64,000 nt of DNA from contig NZ_JAKXMK010000017.1 in NCBI RefSeq assembly GCF_022524485.1, positions 1-64,000 on the forward strand. Reading direction: 5' to 3'. Shown here in pieces: positions 9,098 to 19,179 of the stretch. The first letter of the stretch is position 1; every line of letters begins with the position of its first letter. The notes beneath the pieces are model-generated. The model made no database searches, was not told the DNA's origin, and worked only from the letters and a program-made list of their open reading frames with translations. Origin of the DNA: Pseudonocardia alaniniphila. Its GTDB lineage: Bacteria; Actinomycetota; Actinomycetes; Mycobacteriales; Pseudonocardiaceae. Both the position numbers and the translations under genes were made by a program.

Positions 9098-10330
9098 GTG
9101 ACGTCGCGGCGATCGACGGCGCTGCTTGCGCTGGGTCTCGTGCTGATTGCGGCGTGCACAGCGCCTCCCCCGCGCGTCCCGATGCAGCGCGGCCACAGCC
9201 CGATCACGGGCGAGCTGCGTGGCTCGGAGTTTCCCACCGCGCTGTCGCCGCTGATCGTCTCGACGTTCGAGCCGACGATCCCGTTCGCCGCCTCGAATGG
9301 GAAGTTCATCGCCACCTACGAGCTGAACCTGCGCAACATGACGTCGCTGATGCTCACGCCCACCCGGGTCGAGGTGCGCAGCCCGGCGGGTGTGGTGCTC
9401 TACACGCTCGACACGGCCCAGATCCCGCCCGCTCTCGCCCTGCCGAGCGCACGGTCGGGCGTCACCGGGATCGGCGACGGTCAGATCGCGATGCTCTTCA
9501 TGACGCTGGAGTTCGCCACGCGTGCCGAGATCCCCGATCGGCTCGAGAACCGGGTGACGGTGACGGCGCCCGGGTTCCCGCCGGAGGGCGTGACGTCGAA
9601 GTCGGTGGCGGTGACGGTGAGCGACGCGACGGTGCCGGTGCTGGGGCCGCCGCTCGTCCCGGGGTCCGGTTACATCGCGGCCGACAGCTGCTGCGATTCG
9701 GTGCGTCATCGCCGGGCCGGGCTGTCGGTCGACAACGGGTTCTGGTTCGCCCAGCGCTTCGCGGTGGACTGGGAGCAACTCGACGCGCGAGGCCGGACCG
9801 TCACCGGGGACGACCCGGATGACCCCTCCGACTACACGATCTACGGGAAGCAGGCGATCGCTGCCACGGACGGCACCGTCGTCAAGGTCATCGACGGCCT
9901 TCCCGACCAGGAGCCGGGCGAGCTCCCGGCGGGCATCAGCCTCGACAAGGCCGACGGCAACAGCGTGATCGTGGCGATCGAGGACGGCCTCTACATGCTC
10001 TACGCGCATATGCAGGCGGGCTCGCTGCGCGTCGAGGAGGGGCAGCGGATCGCGCGAGGGGACCCGATCGGCCTGGTCGGCAACAGCGGCAACAGCTCGG
10101 TACCGCACCTGCACTTCCACGTGATGGACGGGGCGTCGCCGGTGGAGTCGGAGGGCGTCCCCTACGTCATCGACTCCTTCACCGTCACCGGGCAGATCGC
10201 CTCGACCCAGGCTCTCGACCAGCTGGAGAACACCACCCAGCCCCTTCCGGTGCAGCCCACGCCGAGCGACGGCGCACACCGCGACCAGTACCCGCTGGAC
10301 CGGGTGGTCGTCAGCTTCCCCCGGGCCTGA
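9098..10330 (+). CDS. M23-family (LytM-like) peptidase lipoprotein
   Basis: A 410-aa predicted lipoprotein. The signal peptide SRRSTALLALGLVLIAAC ends in a lipobox (IAAC). Residues about 30-200 form an all-beta region of unknown role. The C-terminal half carries an M23 zinc-metallopeptidase fold: QRFAVDWEQ with the first metal-binding positions replaced or displaced, AHMQAGSLRVEEGQRIARGD, GNSGNSS, and HLHFHV with the HxH motif. Such proteins cleave peptidoglycan cross-bridges or regulate those that do. GTG 9098 is chosen because GGGAGGGG lies 8 bp upstream and the signal peptide starts here. The canonical HxxxD of active LytM enzymes is not obvious, so catalytic activity is uncertain. Confidence 0.85.
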   Translation: MTSRRSTALLALGLVLIAACTAPPPRVPMQRGHSPITGELRGSEFPTALSPLIVSTFEPTIPFAASNGKFIATYELNLRNMTSLMLTPTRVEVRSPAGVVLYTLDTAQIPPALALPSARSGVTGIGDGQIAMLFMTLEFATRAEIPDRLENRVTVTAPGFPPEGVTSKSVAVTVSDATVPVLGPPLVPGSGYIAADSCCDSVRHRRAGLSVDNGFWFAQRFAVDWEQLDARGRTVTGDDPDDPSDYTIYGKQAIAATDGTVVKVIDGLPDQEPGELPAGISLDKADGNSVIVAIEDGLYMLYAHMQAGSLRVEEGQRIARGDPIGLVGNSGNSSVPHLHFHVMDGASPVESEGVPYVIDSFTVTGQIASTQALDQLENTTQPLPVQPTPSDGAHRDQYPLDRVVVSFPRA

Positions 10331-10464
10331 CGCGGATCCCGACCCCGGGCGGGCGTGCCCGGTCCCGGGCGTAGCCTGGAAGCCGAGGCCCCACCGGGCG
10401 CCAGTCCCGGGTAGGGGTCTGTCTGTGCTGCCCAGCTCCTGCCATGCGAGGGGTATCTCGAACC

Positions 10465-13400
10465 GTGGCCATGCTCTCCGGTCTGCTTCATTCCTCCCTT
10501 TCCGACCCCGATCTGCGCGCTGTCCTCGATGCGGCGCGCAACGTGCGACCCGTGGTGGGCGAGATGCCCGCGCTGCGGATCGAAGGACCGTCCGCGCTTC
10601 GTCCGATCCTCGCCGCCGCATTCGGCTCACCGGTGGACGACGGCGGCGCCGGGCGCACCGTTCTGGCCGTCACCGCCACCGACCGGGAGGCCGAGGACCT
10701 CGGCGCCGCTGCCGCCGACCTGCTCGGGCGCGACGACGTGGCCGTCCTCCCGTCCTGGGAGACGCTGCCGCACGAGCGGCTCTCCCCGCGCCCCGACACC
10801 GTCGGACGGCGGTTGTCGCTCTTCCGCAAGCTGGCCCGCCCCGAGACCGCGCCGCGTGTGCTGGTCACCGCCGCGCGCAGCCTCATCCAGCCGATCGCGC
10901 CGGGCCTGGGCAGGCTCGACCCCGTCCAGCTGCGAGTGGGGGACACCGCCGACTTCAACGCGCTGCTCGTCCGGCTCGTGGAGCTGGCCTACACCCGCGT
11001 CGAGATGGTGACCGCTCGCGGCGAGTTCGCGGTGCGCGGTGGCATCATCGACGTCTTCCCTCCCACGGCCGAGCACCCCGTCCGCGTCGAGTTCTGGGGC
11101 GACGAGGTGAGCGAGCTGCGCTACTTCGCCGTCGCCGACCAGCGCTCGGTCGCTGCCGTCGCGGAGCTGGTGGCGCCGGGCTGCCGGGAGCTGCTGCTCA
11201 CCGAGCCGGTGCGCGCCCGAGCCGCGGAGCTCGCGCGCACCCACGAGAACAACCCGCCGCTGCGCGAGCTGCTGGAGCACCTGGCCGAGGGCATCCCCTC
11301 GGAGGGCATGGAGTCGCTCGTTCCGGCGCTGGTCGGTGGCGAGCTGGAGCTGCTTACCGACCTGCTGCCCGCGGGGTCGCCGGTACTGCTCGCCGACCCC
11401 GAGCGGATCCGCACCCGCAGCGCCGACCTCGTCCGTACGGGGCACGAGTTCCTCGAGGCGAGCTGGTTCGCGGCCGGCACGGGCGGGGCCGCGCCGATCG
11501 ACGTCGGAGCGTCTGCCTACCGCGACCTGGACGAGGTGCTCGACCACGCCGCCGCCACGGGACGGCCGGTGCTCACGCTGAGCCCGCTGCTGAGCGGGCG
11601 CGAGGACGCCCTCGCCCCGGCCGTGCACGAGGTGGAGTCCTACCGCGGCGACACGGACCGGGCGCTGGTCGACCTGCGCGCCCACGTCACCGCCGGTGGC
11701 ACCGCTGTGCTCGTCGTCGGTGGCCAGGGCACCGCGCAGCGTTCGCTGGAGCAGCTGCGTGAGGCGGACGTGCCGGCCACGCTCGTGGACCGGCTGACGG
11801 AGCCGCCCGAGAAGGGCCTGGTCACGGTCACCTGCGGGCGGCTGACGGAGGGCTTCACGGCCACGGCCAGCGCGCTCGTCGTGCTGACCGAGGCCGACCT
11901 CACGGGTAACCGGGCGGCGGGCACCGAGCCGCGCAAGCTCGCGTCGAAGCGGCGTAACGCCGTCGACCTGGTGACGCTGCAGCCCGGCGACTACGTCGTG
12001 CACTCGCAGCACGGCATCGGCAAGTTCGTCGAGATGCGCGAGCGCACGGTCAGCGGTGCCACCCGCGAGTACCTGGTGCTGGAGTACGCGTCGTCCAAGC
12101 GGGGCCAGCCCGCCGACCGGCTCTTCGTCCCCACCGACGCGCTCGACGAGATCAGCCGCTACGTCGGTGGTGAAGTGCCCACGCTCAACAAGCTCGGCGG
12201 TGGCGACTGGGCCAAGACGAAGGGCCGCGCCCGCAAGGCCGTCCGTCAGATCGCGGCACAGCTGGTGCAGCTCTACGCCGCCCGCCAGTCCTCGCCCGGC
12301 CACGCGTTCGCCAAGGACACCCCGTGGCAGCGCGAGCTGGAGGACGCCTTCCCGTTCACCGAGACGCCCGACCAGCTCGCCGCGATCGAGGAGGTCAAGC
12401 AGGACATGGAGCGCCCGGTCCCGATGGACCGTGTGATCTCCGGTGACGTGGGCTTCGGCAAGACCGAGATCGCGGTGCGCGCGGCGTTCAAGGCCGTGCA
12501 GGACGGCAAGCAGGTGGCGGTGCTCGTGCCCACCACGCTGCTGGCCACCCAGCACCTGCAGACGTTCTCCGACCGGATGCGCGCCTTCCCCGTCACCGTG
12601 AAGGGACTCTCCCGCTTCACCGACCCCGCCGAGGCCAAGCAGACCGTGGAGGGCCTCGCCGAGGGCACCGTCGACATCGTGGTCGGCACCCACCGGCTGC
12701 TGCAGACCGGCGTCCGGTGGAAGGACCTCGGCCTCGTGATCGTCGACGAGGAGCAGCGCTTCGGTGTGGAGCACAAGGAGCACATCACCGCGCTCCGCAC
12801 GCACGTCGACGTCCTCACGCTGAGTGCGACGCCGATCCCACGGACGCTGGAGATGAGCCTCGCCGGCATCCGCGAGATGTCCACGATCGCCACACCGCCC
12901 GAGGACCGTCACCCCACGCTCACCTACGTCGGCGCCTACGACGAGAAGCAGGTCGCCGCCTCGGTCCGGCGTGAGCTGCTGCGCGACGGCCAGGTGTTCT
13001 ACGTGCACAACCGCGTGTCGACGATCGACCGTGCGGCGCGGCGGATCCGCGAGCTCGTGCCCGAGGCGCGGGTGGCGATCGCGCACGGCCAGATGAACGA
13101 GGACCTGCTCGAACGCACGGTCAACGGGTTCTGGCACAACGAGTTCGACGTTCTCGTCTGCACGACGATCGTGGAGAACGGCCTGGACATCTCCAACGCC
13201 AACACGCTGATCGTCGAGCGGTCCGACACGTTGGGTCTCTCGCAGCTGCACCAGCTGCGTGGCCGGGTGGGCCGCGGGCGCGAACGTGGGTACGCGTACT
13301 TCCTCTTCCCGCCCGAGCACCCGCTCACCGAGACCGCCCACGACCGGCTCGCGACGATCGCCCAGCACTCGGAGCTCGGCGCGGGCGCCGCCGTGGCGAT

Positions 13401-14043
13401 GAAGGACCTCGAGATCCGCGGTGCGGGCAACATCCTGGGCGCGGAGCAGAGCGGCCACATCGCGGGCGTCGGGTTCGATCTCTACATCCGGCTCGTCGGC
13501 GAGGCCGTGGCCGCCTTCCGGCAGGCGGCAGGCGCGGGCGACGGCGAGGAGGAAGAGCAGCTCGCGGAGGTGCGGGTCGACCTCCCGATCGACGCGCACG
13601 TCCCCCACGACTACGTCACGGGGGAGCGGCTGCGGCTGGAGGTCTACCGCAAGATCGCCGAGGCGGGCGACGCCGCCGCTCTGGAGGCGATCGTCGAGGA
13701 GCTCACCGACCGCTACGGCGAGCCGCCCGTGCCGGTGCGCAACCTGCTCGCCGTCGCCGCGTTCCGCCAGACCTGCCGCACGCTCGGCGTCGCCGAGGTG
13801 GCGGTGGGGGGCAACGGCATCCGGATCGGCCCGGTCGATCTGCCCGACTCGGCCCAGCTGCGGCTCAAGCGGCTGCACCCGAAGGCGACGTACCGGGCTG
13901 CCACGCGGGCCGTGGTCGTGCCGCGGCCGATGGAGAGCGGCCGGATCGGCGGGACGCCGCTGCGCGATGCCGAGCTTCTGGACTGGTGCACCACTCTGCT
14001 GCGCGATGTACTGGCCCCGACCAGGGTGCCTGCGCCCGTCTGA
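10465..14043 (+). CDS. mfd: Transcription-repair coupling factor Mfd
   Basis: A protein of about 1190 aa that frees RNA polymerase stalled at DNA lesions and recruits UvrA. The UvrB-like N-terminal module is followed by the RNA-polymerase-interacting domain ([12 protein letters not shown], about residue 510), then a RecG-like motor with Walker [10 protein letters not shown] (about 660), the DEEQ box [23 protein letters not shown], and [12 protein letters not shown]-type motif VI. The C-terminal UvrA-binding module is present ([16 protein letters not shown]). Starts possible at ATG 10444, GTG 10465 and ATG 10471; GTG 10465 has GAGGGG 10-15 bp upstream. A strong hairpin ends the unit. Confidence 0.96.
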   Translation: MAMLSGLLHSSLSDPDLRAVLDAARNVRPVVGEMPALRIEGPSALRPILAAAFGSPVDDGGAGRTVLAVTATDREAEDLGAAAADLLGRDDVAVLPSWETLPHERLSPRPDTVGRRLSLFRKLARPETAPRVLVTAARSLIQPIAPGLGRLDPVQLRVGDTADFNALLVRLVELAYTRVEMVTARGEFAVRGGIIDVFPPTAEHPVRVEFWGDEVSELRYFAVADQRSVAAVAELVAPGCRELLLTEPVRARAAELARTHENNPPLRELLEHLAEGIPSEGMESLVPALVGGELELLTDLLPAGSPVLLADPERIRTRSADLVRTGHEFLEASWFAAGTGGAAPIDVGASAYRDLDEVLDHAAATGRPVLTLSPLLSGREDALAPAVHEVESYRGDTDRALVDLRAHVTAGGTAVLVVGGQGTAQRSLEQLREADVPATLVDRLTEPPEKGLVTVTCGRLTEGFTATASALVVLTEADLTGNRAAGTEPRKLASKRRNAVDLVTLQPGDYVVHSQHGIGKFVEMRERTVSGATREYLVLEYASSKRGQPADRLFVPTDALDEISRYVGGEVPTLNKLGGGDWAKTKGRARKAVRQIAAQLVQLYAARQSSPGHAFAKDTPWQRELEDAFPFTETPDQLAAIEEVKQDMERPVPMDRVISGDVGFGKTEIAVRAAFKAVQDGKQVAVLVPTTLLATQHLQTFSDRMRAFPVTVKGLSRFTDPAEAKQTVEGLAEGTVDIVVGTHRLLQTGVRWKDLGLVIVDEEQRFGVEHKEHITALRTHVDVLTLSATPIPRTLEMSLAGIREMSTIATPPEDRHPTLTYVGAYDEKQVAASVRRELLRDGQVFYVHNRVSTIDRAARRIRELVPEARVAIAHGQMNEDLLERTVNGFWHNEFDVLVCTTIVENGLDISNANTLIVERSDTLGLSQLHQLRGRVGRGRERGYAYFLFPPEHPLTETAHDRLATIAQHSELGAGAAVAMKDLEIRGAGNILGAEQSGHIAGVGFDLYIRLVGEAVAAFRQAAGAGDGEEEEQLAEVRVDLPIDAHVPHDYVTGERLRLEVYRKIAEAGDAAALEAIVEELTDRYGEPPVPVRNLLAVAAFRQTCRTLGVAEVAVGGNGIRIGPVDLPDSAQLRLKRLHPKATYRAATRAVVVPRPMESGRIGGTPLRDAELLDWCTTLLRDVLAPTRVPAPV

Positions 14044-14049
14044 GCCGGC

Positions 14050-14088
14050 ACTCGTACCCGACCGGGTGTTGCACGGTCGGGTACGAGT
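14050..14088 (+). terminator. Hairpin terminator after mfd
   Basis: A perfect 15-bp stem, ACTCGTACCCGACCG (14050-14064) with its complement (14074-14088) and a 9-nt loop, 6 bp after the mfd stop. No U-tract. Confidence 0.75.
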
Positions 14089-14161
14089 CGGGCCGAATTC
14101 GTAACACTGTCCGGGTCCAGGGAGAGGTTCCAGCAGAAGCTCACCCGGGATCGGCCCTGGG

Positions 14162-14650
14162 GTGGGCCTGATCCCCCGGAGCGTTGCGTTGTCCGTTCCC
14201 CTCGCGGCCCAGCCGTCACAGCGGGCGCAGTACGTGCCCGTGCCCGCCACCTACGGGCAGCGGGTCGGTGGTTTCCTCATCGACGTCGGCATACCGATGG
14301 GTCTGCTCTTCACCGTGCTGATCGCCGCGCTGATCCCCCGCGACCGCACCCTGGCGCTGGTCGTCTACGCGATCTCGGCCGTGGTGGCCGTCGTCTTCGT
14401 GCTGTGGAACAGCGGGTACTGCCAGGGCCGCACGGGGCAGAGCCTCGGCAAGCGCGCGCTCGGGGTGCGGCTCGTCGGCGCGGCGACCGGGAAGCCCGTC
14501 GGGTTCCGGCGTGCCGTCGGTCGCCAGATCGCCCACCTGTTCGACGCGATCCCCTTCCTTCTCGGGTACGCGTGGCCGCTGTGGGACGAGCAGAAGCAGA
14601 CCTTCGCCGACAAGATGTGCCGCACGCTCGTGGTGCAGGCCGACCTCTGA
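14162..14650 (+). CDS. RDD family membrane protein
   Basis: A 162-aa membrane protein of the RDD family (named for conserved Arg-Asp-Asp). It shows YGQRVGGFLIDVGIPMGLLF as the first transmembrane segment with the RDD-type Arg and Asp, a second hydrophobic stretch (LALVVYAISAVVAVVFVLW), the loop GRTGQSLGKRALGVRLV, and a third helix near the C-terminus followed by DEQKQTFADKMCRT. Some members act in ion exchange or as membrane-stress factors, but most are uncharacterised. The GTG start at 14162 is tentative; TTG 14189 with CGGAG upstream is an alternative. Confidence 0.85.
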   Translation: MGLIPRSVALSVPLAAQPSQRAQYVPVPATYGQRVGGFLIDVGIPMGLLFTVLIAALIPRDRTLALVVYAISAVVAVVFVLWNSGYCQGRTGQSLGKRALGVRLVGAATGKPVGFRRAVGRQIAHLFDAIPFLLGYAWPLWDEQKQTFADKMCRTLVVQADL

Positions 14651-14725
14651 GCGTGACGGCCCGGTCGGCGATGTCCCGCGTAACGCACGGGCGCCGGTGG
14701 ACGGGTGAGACGGCCGTGAAAGAGT

Positions 14726-15667
14726 GTGGCGGTGCGCATGCAGGTAGGGCGCGTCGCAGCGGCCGTAGCGGTCCTGGGCGCGGTGATCGGTGGGTGCAGC
14801 GGTCCTGATCAGGCGGGATCGGCGGTGATCATCGGCGCCGACGCGGTGCCACTCACGCGCGTCCAGTCGCAGCTCGACGTGGCGCTGAGCAAGACCGACC
14901 AGATCGCCCGGATCACGGCCCAGGGCGGCACCACCGCCGACCTGTCTCGCAGCATCGTCACCCGCGAGGTGATTCACGACCTGCTCCAGCGGCGGGCCGC
15001 CGCGGACCGGGTCGTCGTCACCGACGCCCAGATCGACGCCGAGCTCGCCGGCAGCGGTGGAGTCGACGCGATCGTCGACGGCTCGCTCTACGACCACGCG
15101 ACACTCCGCCAGCGGGTGCGCGACGACCTCATCGCAGCGGAGCTCGCGAAGCGCTCGGTGGCCGGGCTCGCGGTCACGGTCGACCTGGTGGCGGCCACGT
15201 CCCGCGCCGACGCCGAGGCGAAGGCGCAGACGTTGCAGCACGGAGGCCCCGCGGCCGACGCGCTGTTCACCGATCCCCGGGTTGCCGAGCGGGGCACCAC
15301 CGTGCAGGCCGCCACCAACCCGAACGAGGCGGGCAGCGTGCTGTTCGGCGTTCCCGTGGGCGGGGTGGTCGCCTTCCAGCCCAGCCCGCAGGAAAGCACC
15401 TGGATCGTGTTCAAGGTCACCGAGCGGAGCACCAACGCCCCGTCCGACCCTGCCGCGGTCAACAACATGAGCCAGGCACAGCTCACCACCATCGGCGAGC
15501 GGCTGCTCCAGCCGGACGCCGAGAAGCTGGGCGTCCGCGTGAACCCGCGGTACGGGGTCTGGGACCCGATCCAGCTCCGTGTCGTCGCCGACGGGCAGCA
15601 GACGGGCATGGTCCTGCCACCGGTGGCCGCGCCCGCCCCCGCTCCCGGCACCGCCACAGTGGGCTGA
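14726..15667 (+). CDS. SurA N-terminal domain lipoprotein
   Basis: A 313-aa lipoprotein (signal VGRVAAAVAVLGAVIGGC with lipobox IGGC) whose helical middle resembles the SurA/PrsA N-terminal chaperone domain (SKTDQIARITAQGG, then REVIHDLLQRRAAADRVVVT). It lacks an obvious parvulin domain; the C-terminus is Pro/Ala-rich. A similar lipoprotein commonly lies between mfd and mazG in Actinobacteria, as here, which supports the call. It probably helps fold secreted proteins on the outer face of the membrane. The mazG gene begins 3 bp after its stop. Confidence 0.82.
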   Translation: MAVRMQVGRVAAAVAVLGAVIGGCSGPDQAGSAVIIGADAVPLTRVQSQLDVALSKTDQIARITAQGGTTADLSRSIVTREVIHDLLQRRAAADRVVVTDAQIDAELAGSGGVDAIVDGSLYDHATLRQRVRDDLIAAELAKRSVAGLAVTVDLVAATSRADAEAKAQTLQHGGPAADALFTDPRVAERGTTVQAATNPNEAGSVLFGVPVGGVVAFQPSPQESTWIVFKVTERSTNAPSDPAAVNNMSQAQLTTIGERLLQPDAEKLGVRVNPRYGVWDPIQLRVVADGQQTGMVLPPVAAPAPAPGTATVG

Positions 15668-15670
15668 GCG

Positions 15671-16624
15671 GTGGCGTCGCGCACCGTCGTCGTCCTCTCC
15701 GTTCGCGCGCCGCACGCCGTGCCCGCAGCCGCGTTGCCCGCACTGCGGGACGCAGCGCTCGTCGTCGCTGATCGGACGGTCCCGGACGAGGTGGTCGCCG
15801 CCGCAGGAGCGTCCCGCGGCGAGGACGTCCCGGACGGTGGGGTCCTGCTCACCACCGATCAGGAGCACCCCACGATCCCGTCGGCCGACACTGTGGTCAG
15901 AGCGCCGGAGCCGCCCGGTGCCGCGCTGCTCGACGCCGTGGCCGTGATGGATCGGCTGCGTTCGCCCGGCGGCTGCCCGTGGGACGCCGAGCAGACCCAC
16001 GCTTCCCTGCTGCAGTACCTCGTCGAGGAGTGCTACGAGCTTTACGAGGCGATCGAGGACCACGACCGCGACGCGATGCGCGAGGAGCTCGGCGACGTGC
16101 TCCTGCAGGTGCTGTTCCACGCCCGCATCGCCGCCGAGTCCGACCCCACCGAGGTGGGCGCGCCGTTCGACATCGACGACGTGGCCACCGACCTCGTGGC
16201 CAAGCTCGTCGGGCGGCATCCGCACGTGTTCGCCGGCACCGAGCAGATCGACTCGGCCCAGCGCCAGGAGCACCGCTGGGAGGAGCTCAAGCGCGCGGAG
16301 AAGCAGCGGGAGTCCAGTGTGGACGGAGTGCCCCTCGGGCAGCCTGCTGCCGCGCTCGCGGCGAAGCTGACCAGTCGCACCGCCCGCGCCGGGCTGCCTC
16401 CCGAGCTGCTGCCTGCCGGCCGGGGCGTGGGGGAGCAGCTGTTCGCGGCCGCTGCCTCGGCGAAGCTCGCCGGCATCGATCCCGAGGCCGAGCTGCGTGC
16501 GGCGGCCCGGCGGTTCGTCGATCACGTCCGGATCGCCGAGCGCAACGCGGCGGCCGACGGCGAGGATCCGCACGCCCTCGACGCGGCGGCGTGGCGGCGC
16601 CACTGGCCGCGCCAGGGAAGCTGA
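15671..16624 (+). CDS. mazG: Nucleoside triphosphate pyrophosphohydrolase MazG
   Basis: A 317-aa MazG, which hydrolyses (d)NTPs to monophosphates and pyrophosphate and clears damaged nucleotides. The core is LRSPGGCPWDAEQTHASLL followed by EECYELYEAIED and REELGDVLLQVLFHARIA, giving the EExxE...ExxD Mg2+-binding set. An extra N-terminal segment of about 90 residues (VVVLSVRAPHAVPAAALPAL) precedes it, as in mycobacterial MazG. A second shorter repeat follows (AKLTSRTARAGLP). GTG 15671 is 3 bp after the upstream stop, so translation is probably coupled. Confidence 0.92.
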   Translation: MASRTVVVLSVRAPHAVPAAALPALRDAALVVADRTVPDEVVAAAGASRGEDVPDGGVLLTTDQEHPTIPSADTVVRAPEPPGAALLDAVAVMDRLRSPGGCPWDAEQTHASLLQYLVEECYELYEAIEDHDRDAMREELGDVLLQVLFHARIAAESDPTEVGAPFDIDDVATDLVAKLVGRHPHVFAGTEQIDSAQRQEHRWEELKRAEKQRESSVDGVPLGQPAAALAAKLTSRTARAGLPPELLPAGRGVGEQLFAAAASAKLAGIDPEAELRAAARRFVDHVRIAERNAAADGEDPHALDAAAWRRHWPRQGS

Positions 16625-16684
16625 TCGCGGATTCGCCGAGAATCGTCATGATCAGCGAGCGCCCGGTCTGGCTAACCTGATCGA

Positions 16685-17464
16685 GTGGCCGTGCGGAAAG
16701 CTCCCCGTGCTCCCCGTCGGCGCAGCGCCGCGATCGTCATCGCGTTCGTTCTGGCGGGTGTCGGGCTCGTCGCGGTGGTACTGACCGGGATCGCGGCGAT
16801 CGACGACGACGGGCAGGGTGCCCGGCGTGGCGACGGACTGCGGCCGGCAGACGTCGGCCAGGGCACGCCCGTGCCGCAGCCCCCGGCCCTCGCGGCCGGT
16901 CTCGACCTCGCGGCCTGGTCTTCGCACACGGCGGCGCGCAGCGGTGTCCCCGCCCGCGCGCTGCGCGCTTATGCGGAGGCCGAGATGGAGGAGCGGGCCA
17001 AGACGCCGGCCTGCCGGCTCTCCTGGACCACGCTCGCGGCCATCGGTCGTGTCGAGTCCGACCACGGCCAGCTCGGCCGCGCCAACCTCGACCCCGACGG
17101 CATGTCCAGGCCCGCGATCATCGGGGTGCCGCTCGACGGATCCCAGGGTGTGCGGGAGATCCGCGACACCGACGGCGGCCGTCTCGACGGCGACACCACC
17201 TACGACCGCGCAGTCGGCCCGATGCAGTTCCTGCCCACCACCTGGGATCGCTACGGCGCCGACGGCAACGGCGACGGCGTGCGCGACCCGTTCCAGATCG
17301 ACGACGCCGCCGCGGGCGCAGCCGCCTACCTCTGCGCCGGCGGGCGCGACACCGCGAGCGGCGCGGGCTGGTGGGCCGGGGTGATGACCTACAACCGGTC
17401 GGTCTCCTACGCGCGGCTGGTGTGGGCCGCGGCCGACCGGTATGCGGGAGCTGTCGCGCCGTGA
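16685..17464 (+). CDS. Membrane-anchored lytic transglycosylase
   Basis: A 259-aa protein with one N-terminal membrane anchor (AAIVIAFVLAGVGLVAVVL) and an extracellular lysozyme-like domain of the MltB/SLT type. The catalytic Glu lies in AAIGRVESDHGQLG, and DRAVGPMQFLPTTWDRYG is the GPMQF motif of the family. DGNGDGVRDPFQIDDAAAG is a Ca2+-loop-like Asp-rich stretch. It cleaves glycan strands of peptidoglycan. It follows mazG by 60 bp. Confidence 0.88.
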   Translation: MAVRKAPRAPRRRSAAIVIAFVLAGVGLVAVVLTGIAAIDDDGQGARRGDGLRPADVGQGTPVPQPPALAAGLDLAAWSSHTAARSGVPARALRAYAEAEMEERAKTPACRLSWTTLAAIGRVESDHGQLGRANLDPDGMSRPAIIGVPLDGSQGVREIRDTDGGRLDGDTTYDRAVGPMQFLPTTWDRYGADGNGDGVRDPFQIDDAAAGAAAYLCAGGRDTASGAGWWAGVMTYNRSVSYARLVWAAADRYAGAVAP

Positions 17465-17473
17465 GCACGGCCT

Positions 17474-17494
17474 GACCTGCACGAACGGCAGGTC
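17474..17494. terminator. Small hairpin between convergent genes
   Basis: GACCTGC (17474-17480) and GCAGGTC (17488-17494) form a 7-bp stem with a 7-nt loop between the transglycosylase and phospholipase genes, which converge. It may end transcription from either side. Confidence 0.4.
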
Positions 17495-17537
17495 GGTGCG
17501 AACGCGCCGCTCGTCCACCCGGTGAATCCGCCGCGGC

Positions 17538-19031
17538 CTATGGCACCTGCCGACGGTCTCCTCGTTCCTGGTCGGGCATGCGCTGCTTACCGATCGGCGG
17601 GGCGGGCATGGACAGCCGCTTCGCCTCGTATCGGGCCAGGTTGTACCGACCCGTGGTGCTGGGGAGCGTCGGTGGCTTCTCCGTGCTGTCGAAGCGGAAG
17701 ACGGATGTCAGGTCGCCGACCTTCTTGCGCCGCCACACGCTGATGTTCGTCTCGACGACTCCGGTGAGCCGTTCGAGCAGCAGCAGCTGCGAGGTGTGGT
17801 CGAACGTTTCCGAGCTGACCCAGCCGCCCACGGTCCACGGGGAGACGACCACCGCGGGTACCCGGAAGCCGAGCCCGACCGGAAGGTTGCCGCCGTCCAC
17901 GCCCGTCACCGACGTCTTGGTCACGTACTCGTCCGGCGTGCCGTGAGGCGGGGTGGGCGGCACGACGTGATCGAACATCCCGTCGTTCTCGTCGTAGGAC
18001 AGGATGAACACGGTCTTCGCCCACACCTCGGGATTGGCCGCGATCGCATCGATCTTGGCGGCCACGAAGGTGGCGCCGGCCGCCGGCAGGTGTGCCGGGT
18101 GCTCGTCGAAGTCCGACGGCGGCAGGATCCAGCTCACGGTGGGCAGCTTGTCGTTCATCGCGTCGTACTCGAACTGGCCGACCGGGGTGGGGGCCATCGC
18201 GTGTTCGTAGAGGTCGGAGCCCTTCTTCGCCTCGTAGTACTGCTTGATGTGCTGGATCGACGGCAGACCCGTGGTCGAGCCGGGGTCGTGGTAGATCCGC
18301 CACGACACCCCGGCCTTGGTGAGCCGCTCGGGGTAGGTCGTGAACGAGTAGGCCGCGTTGGGAGCGGAGGTCGTGAGGGACGGCCCCCCGGCCTCGCCGT
18401 TCGGGTCGATGGTGCCCGCCATCCACATGTGCCGGTTCGGTCCTGTGGGTCCCAGCACGGAGCAGTGGTACCCGTCGAGAACGGTGAACGCCTCGGCCAG
18501 GGCGTACTGGAAGGGAATGTCCTCGCGGGTGAAGTAGCCCATGGTGAACGCACCCGTGGTGTCGCCGTCGGAGGCCCGGTGCGCCGGCAACCAGTTGTCG
18601 TTCTTGCCGCCGTTCAGCGCCTGGTGCTGGACGGTCCACTCGTGGCTCATCGACGGGATCGCCTGCGCGGCCGTGGTGCGTGTGTCGAGCCGGTAGGGCA
18701 TCAGGTAGCCGTCGGTGTTACCCGGGTCGGGCTGCTCGAAGACCGAGCGACCACCCGCGATCTTCATCGCGTTCGGGTCGCTGAACCCGCGGACTCCCGC
18801 GAGCATCCCGAAGTAATGGTCGAAGCTGCGGTTCTCCTGCATGAGCATCACGACGTGGCGGATGTCGTCGAGTCGTCGGTTCGTGGGCTCTGGTGCCGCC
18901 AGCGCCCGCTGGACGTTCCGGGGCAGAACGAGTCCGGCGGCCGCGAGCCCACCGGCCGCCGCTGCCGAGCCGAGCAGCCGACGGCGGGTCATCCGGGTGG
19001 GCGCGCCGGAGGAGTCCGAGTTCTCACTCAT
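17538..19031 (-). CDS. Phospholipase C / acid phosphatase-type phosphoesterase (Tat-exported)
   Basis: A 497-aa member of the bacterial phospholipase C/AcpA phosphoesterase family. It has a twin-arginine signal (TRRRLLGSAAAAGGLAAAGL). The catalytic region begins with DIRHVVMLMQENRSFDHYFG, in which the Glu-Asn and downstream Asp/His residues bind metal and the phosphate; SMSHEWTVQHQALNGGKNDN and FILSYDENDGMFDHVVPP are further family blocks. It probably hydrolyses phospholipid head groups or phosphate esters outside the cell, giving a phosphate source. It is about 500 aa, shorter than the roughly 700-aa non-haemolytic enzymes with C-terminal repeats. It stands alone between two convergent or tandem units. 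Confidence 0.88.
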   Translation of the reverse strand: MSENSDSSGAPTRMTRRRLLGSAAAAGGLAAAGLVLPRNVQRALAAPEPTNRRLDDIRHVVMLMQENRSFDHYFGMLAGVRGFSDPNAMKIAGGRSVFEQPDPGNTDGYLMPYRLDTRTTAAQAIPSMSHEWTVQHQALNGGKNDNWLPAHRASDGDTTGAFTMGYFTREDIPFQYALAEAFTVLDGYHCSVLGPTGPNRHMWMAGTIDPNGEAGGPSLTTSAPNAAYSFTTYPERLTKAGVSWRIYHDPGSTTGLPSIQHIKQYYEAKKGSDLYEHAMAPTPVGQFEYDAMNDKLPTVSWILPPSDFDEHPAHLPAAGATFVAAKIDAIAANPEVWAKTVFILSYDENDGMFDHVVPPTPPHGTPDEYVTKTSVTGVDGGNLPVGLGFRVPAVVVSPWTVGGWVSSETFDHTSQLLLLERLTGVVETNISVWRRKKVGDLTSVFRFDSTEKPPTLPSTTGRYNLARYEAKRLSMPAPPIGKQRMPDQERGDRRQVP

Positions 19032-19179
19032 TGCCGTAATTTCGGGACGGTGCGTGTCGGTTCAGAACCATGCACCGGACCTTCGTCGCGATGATCGACG
19101 TCGGCGCTCATGCGGTGATGACGCGAGCTGAACTCCAGTTGAAGCGGGATGCCGGCCGCTCGAACGTCTGCTGCGGAGA

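Noticed and set aside
10627-14250. A 1207-codon open frame antisense to mfd.
   Set aside because: It is the usual shadow frame of a high-GC gene; mfd on the plus strand has every family motif.
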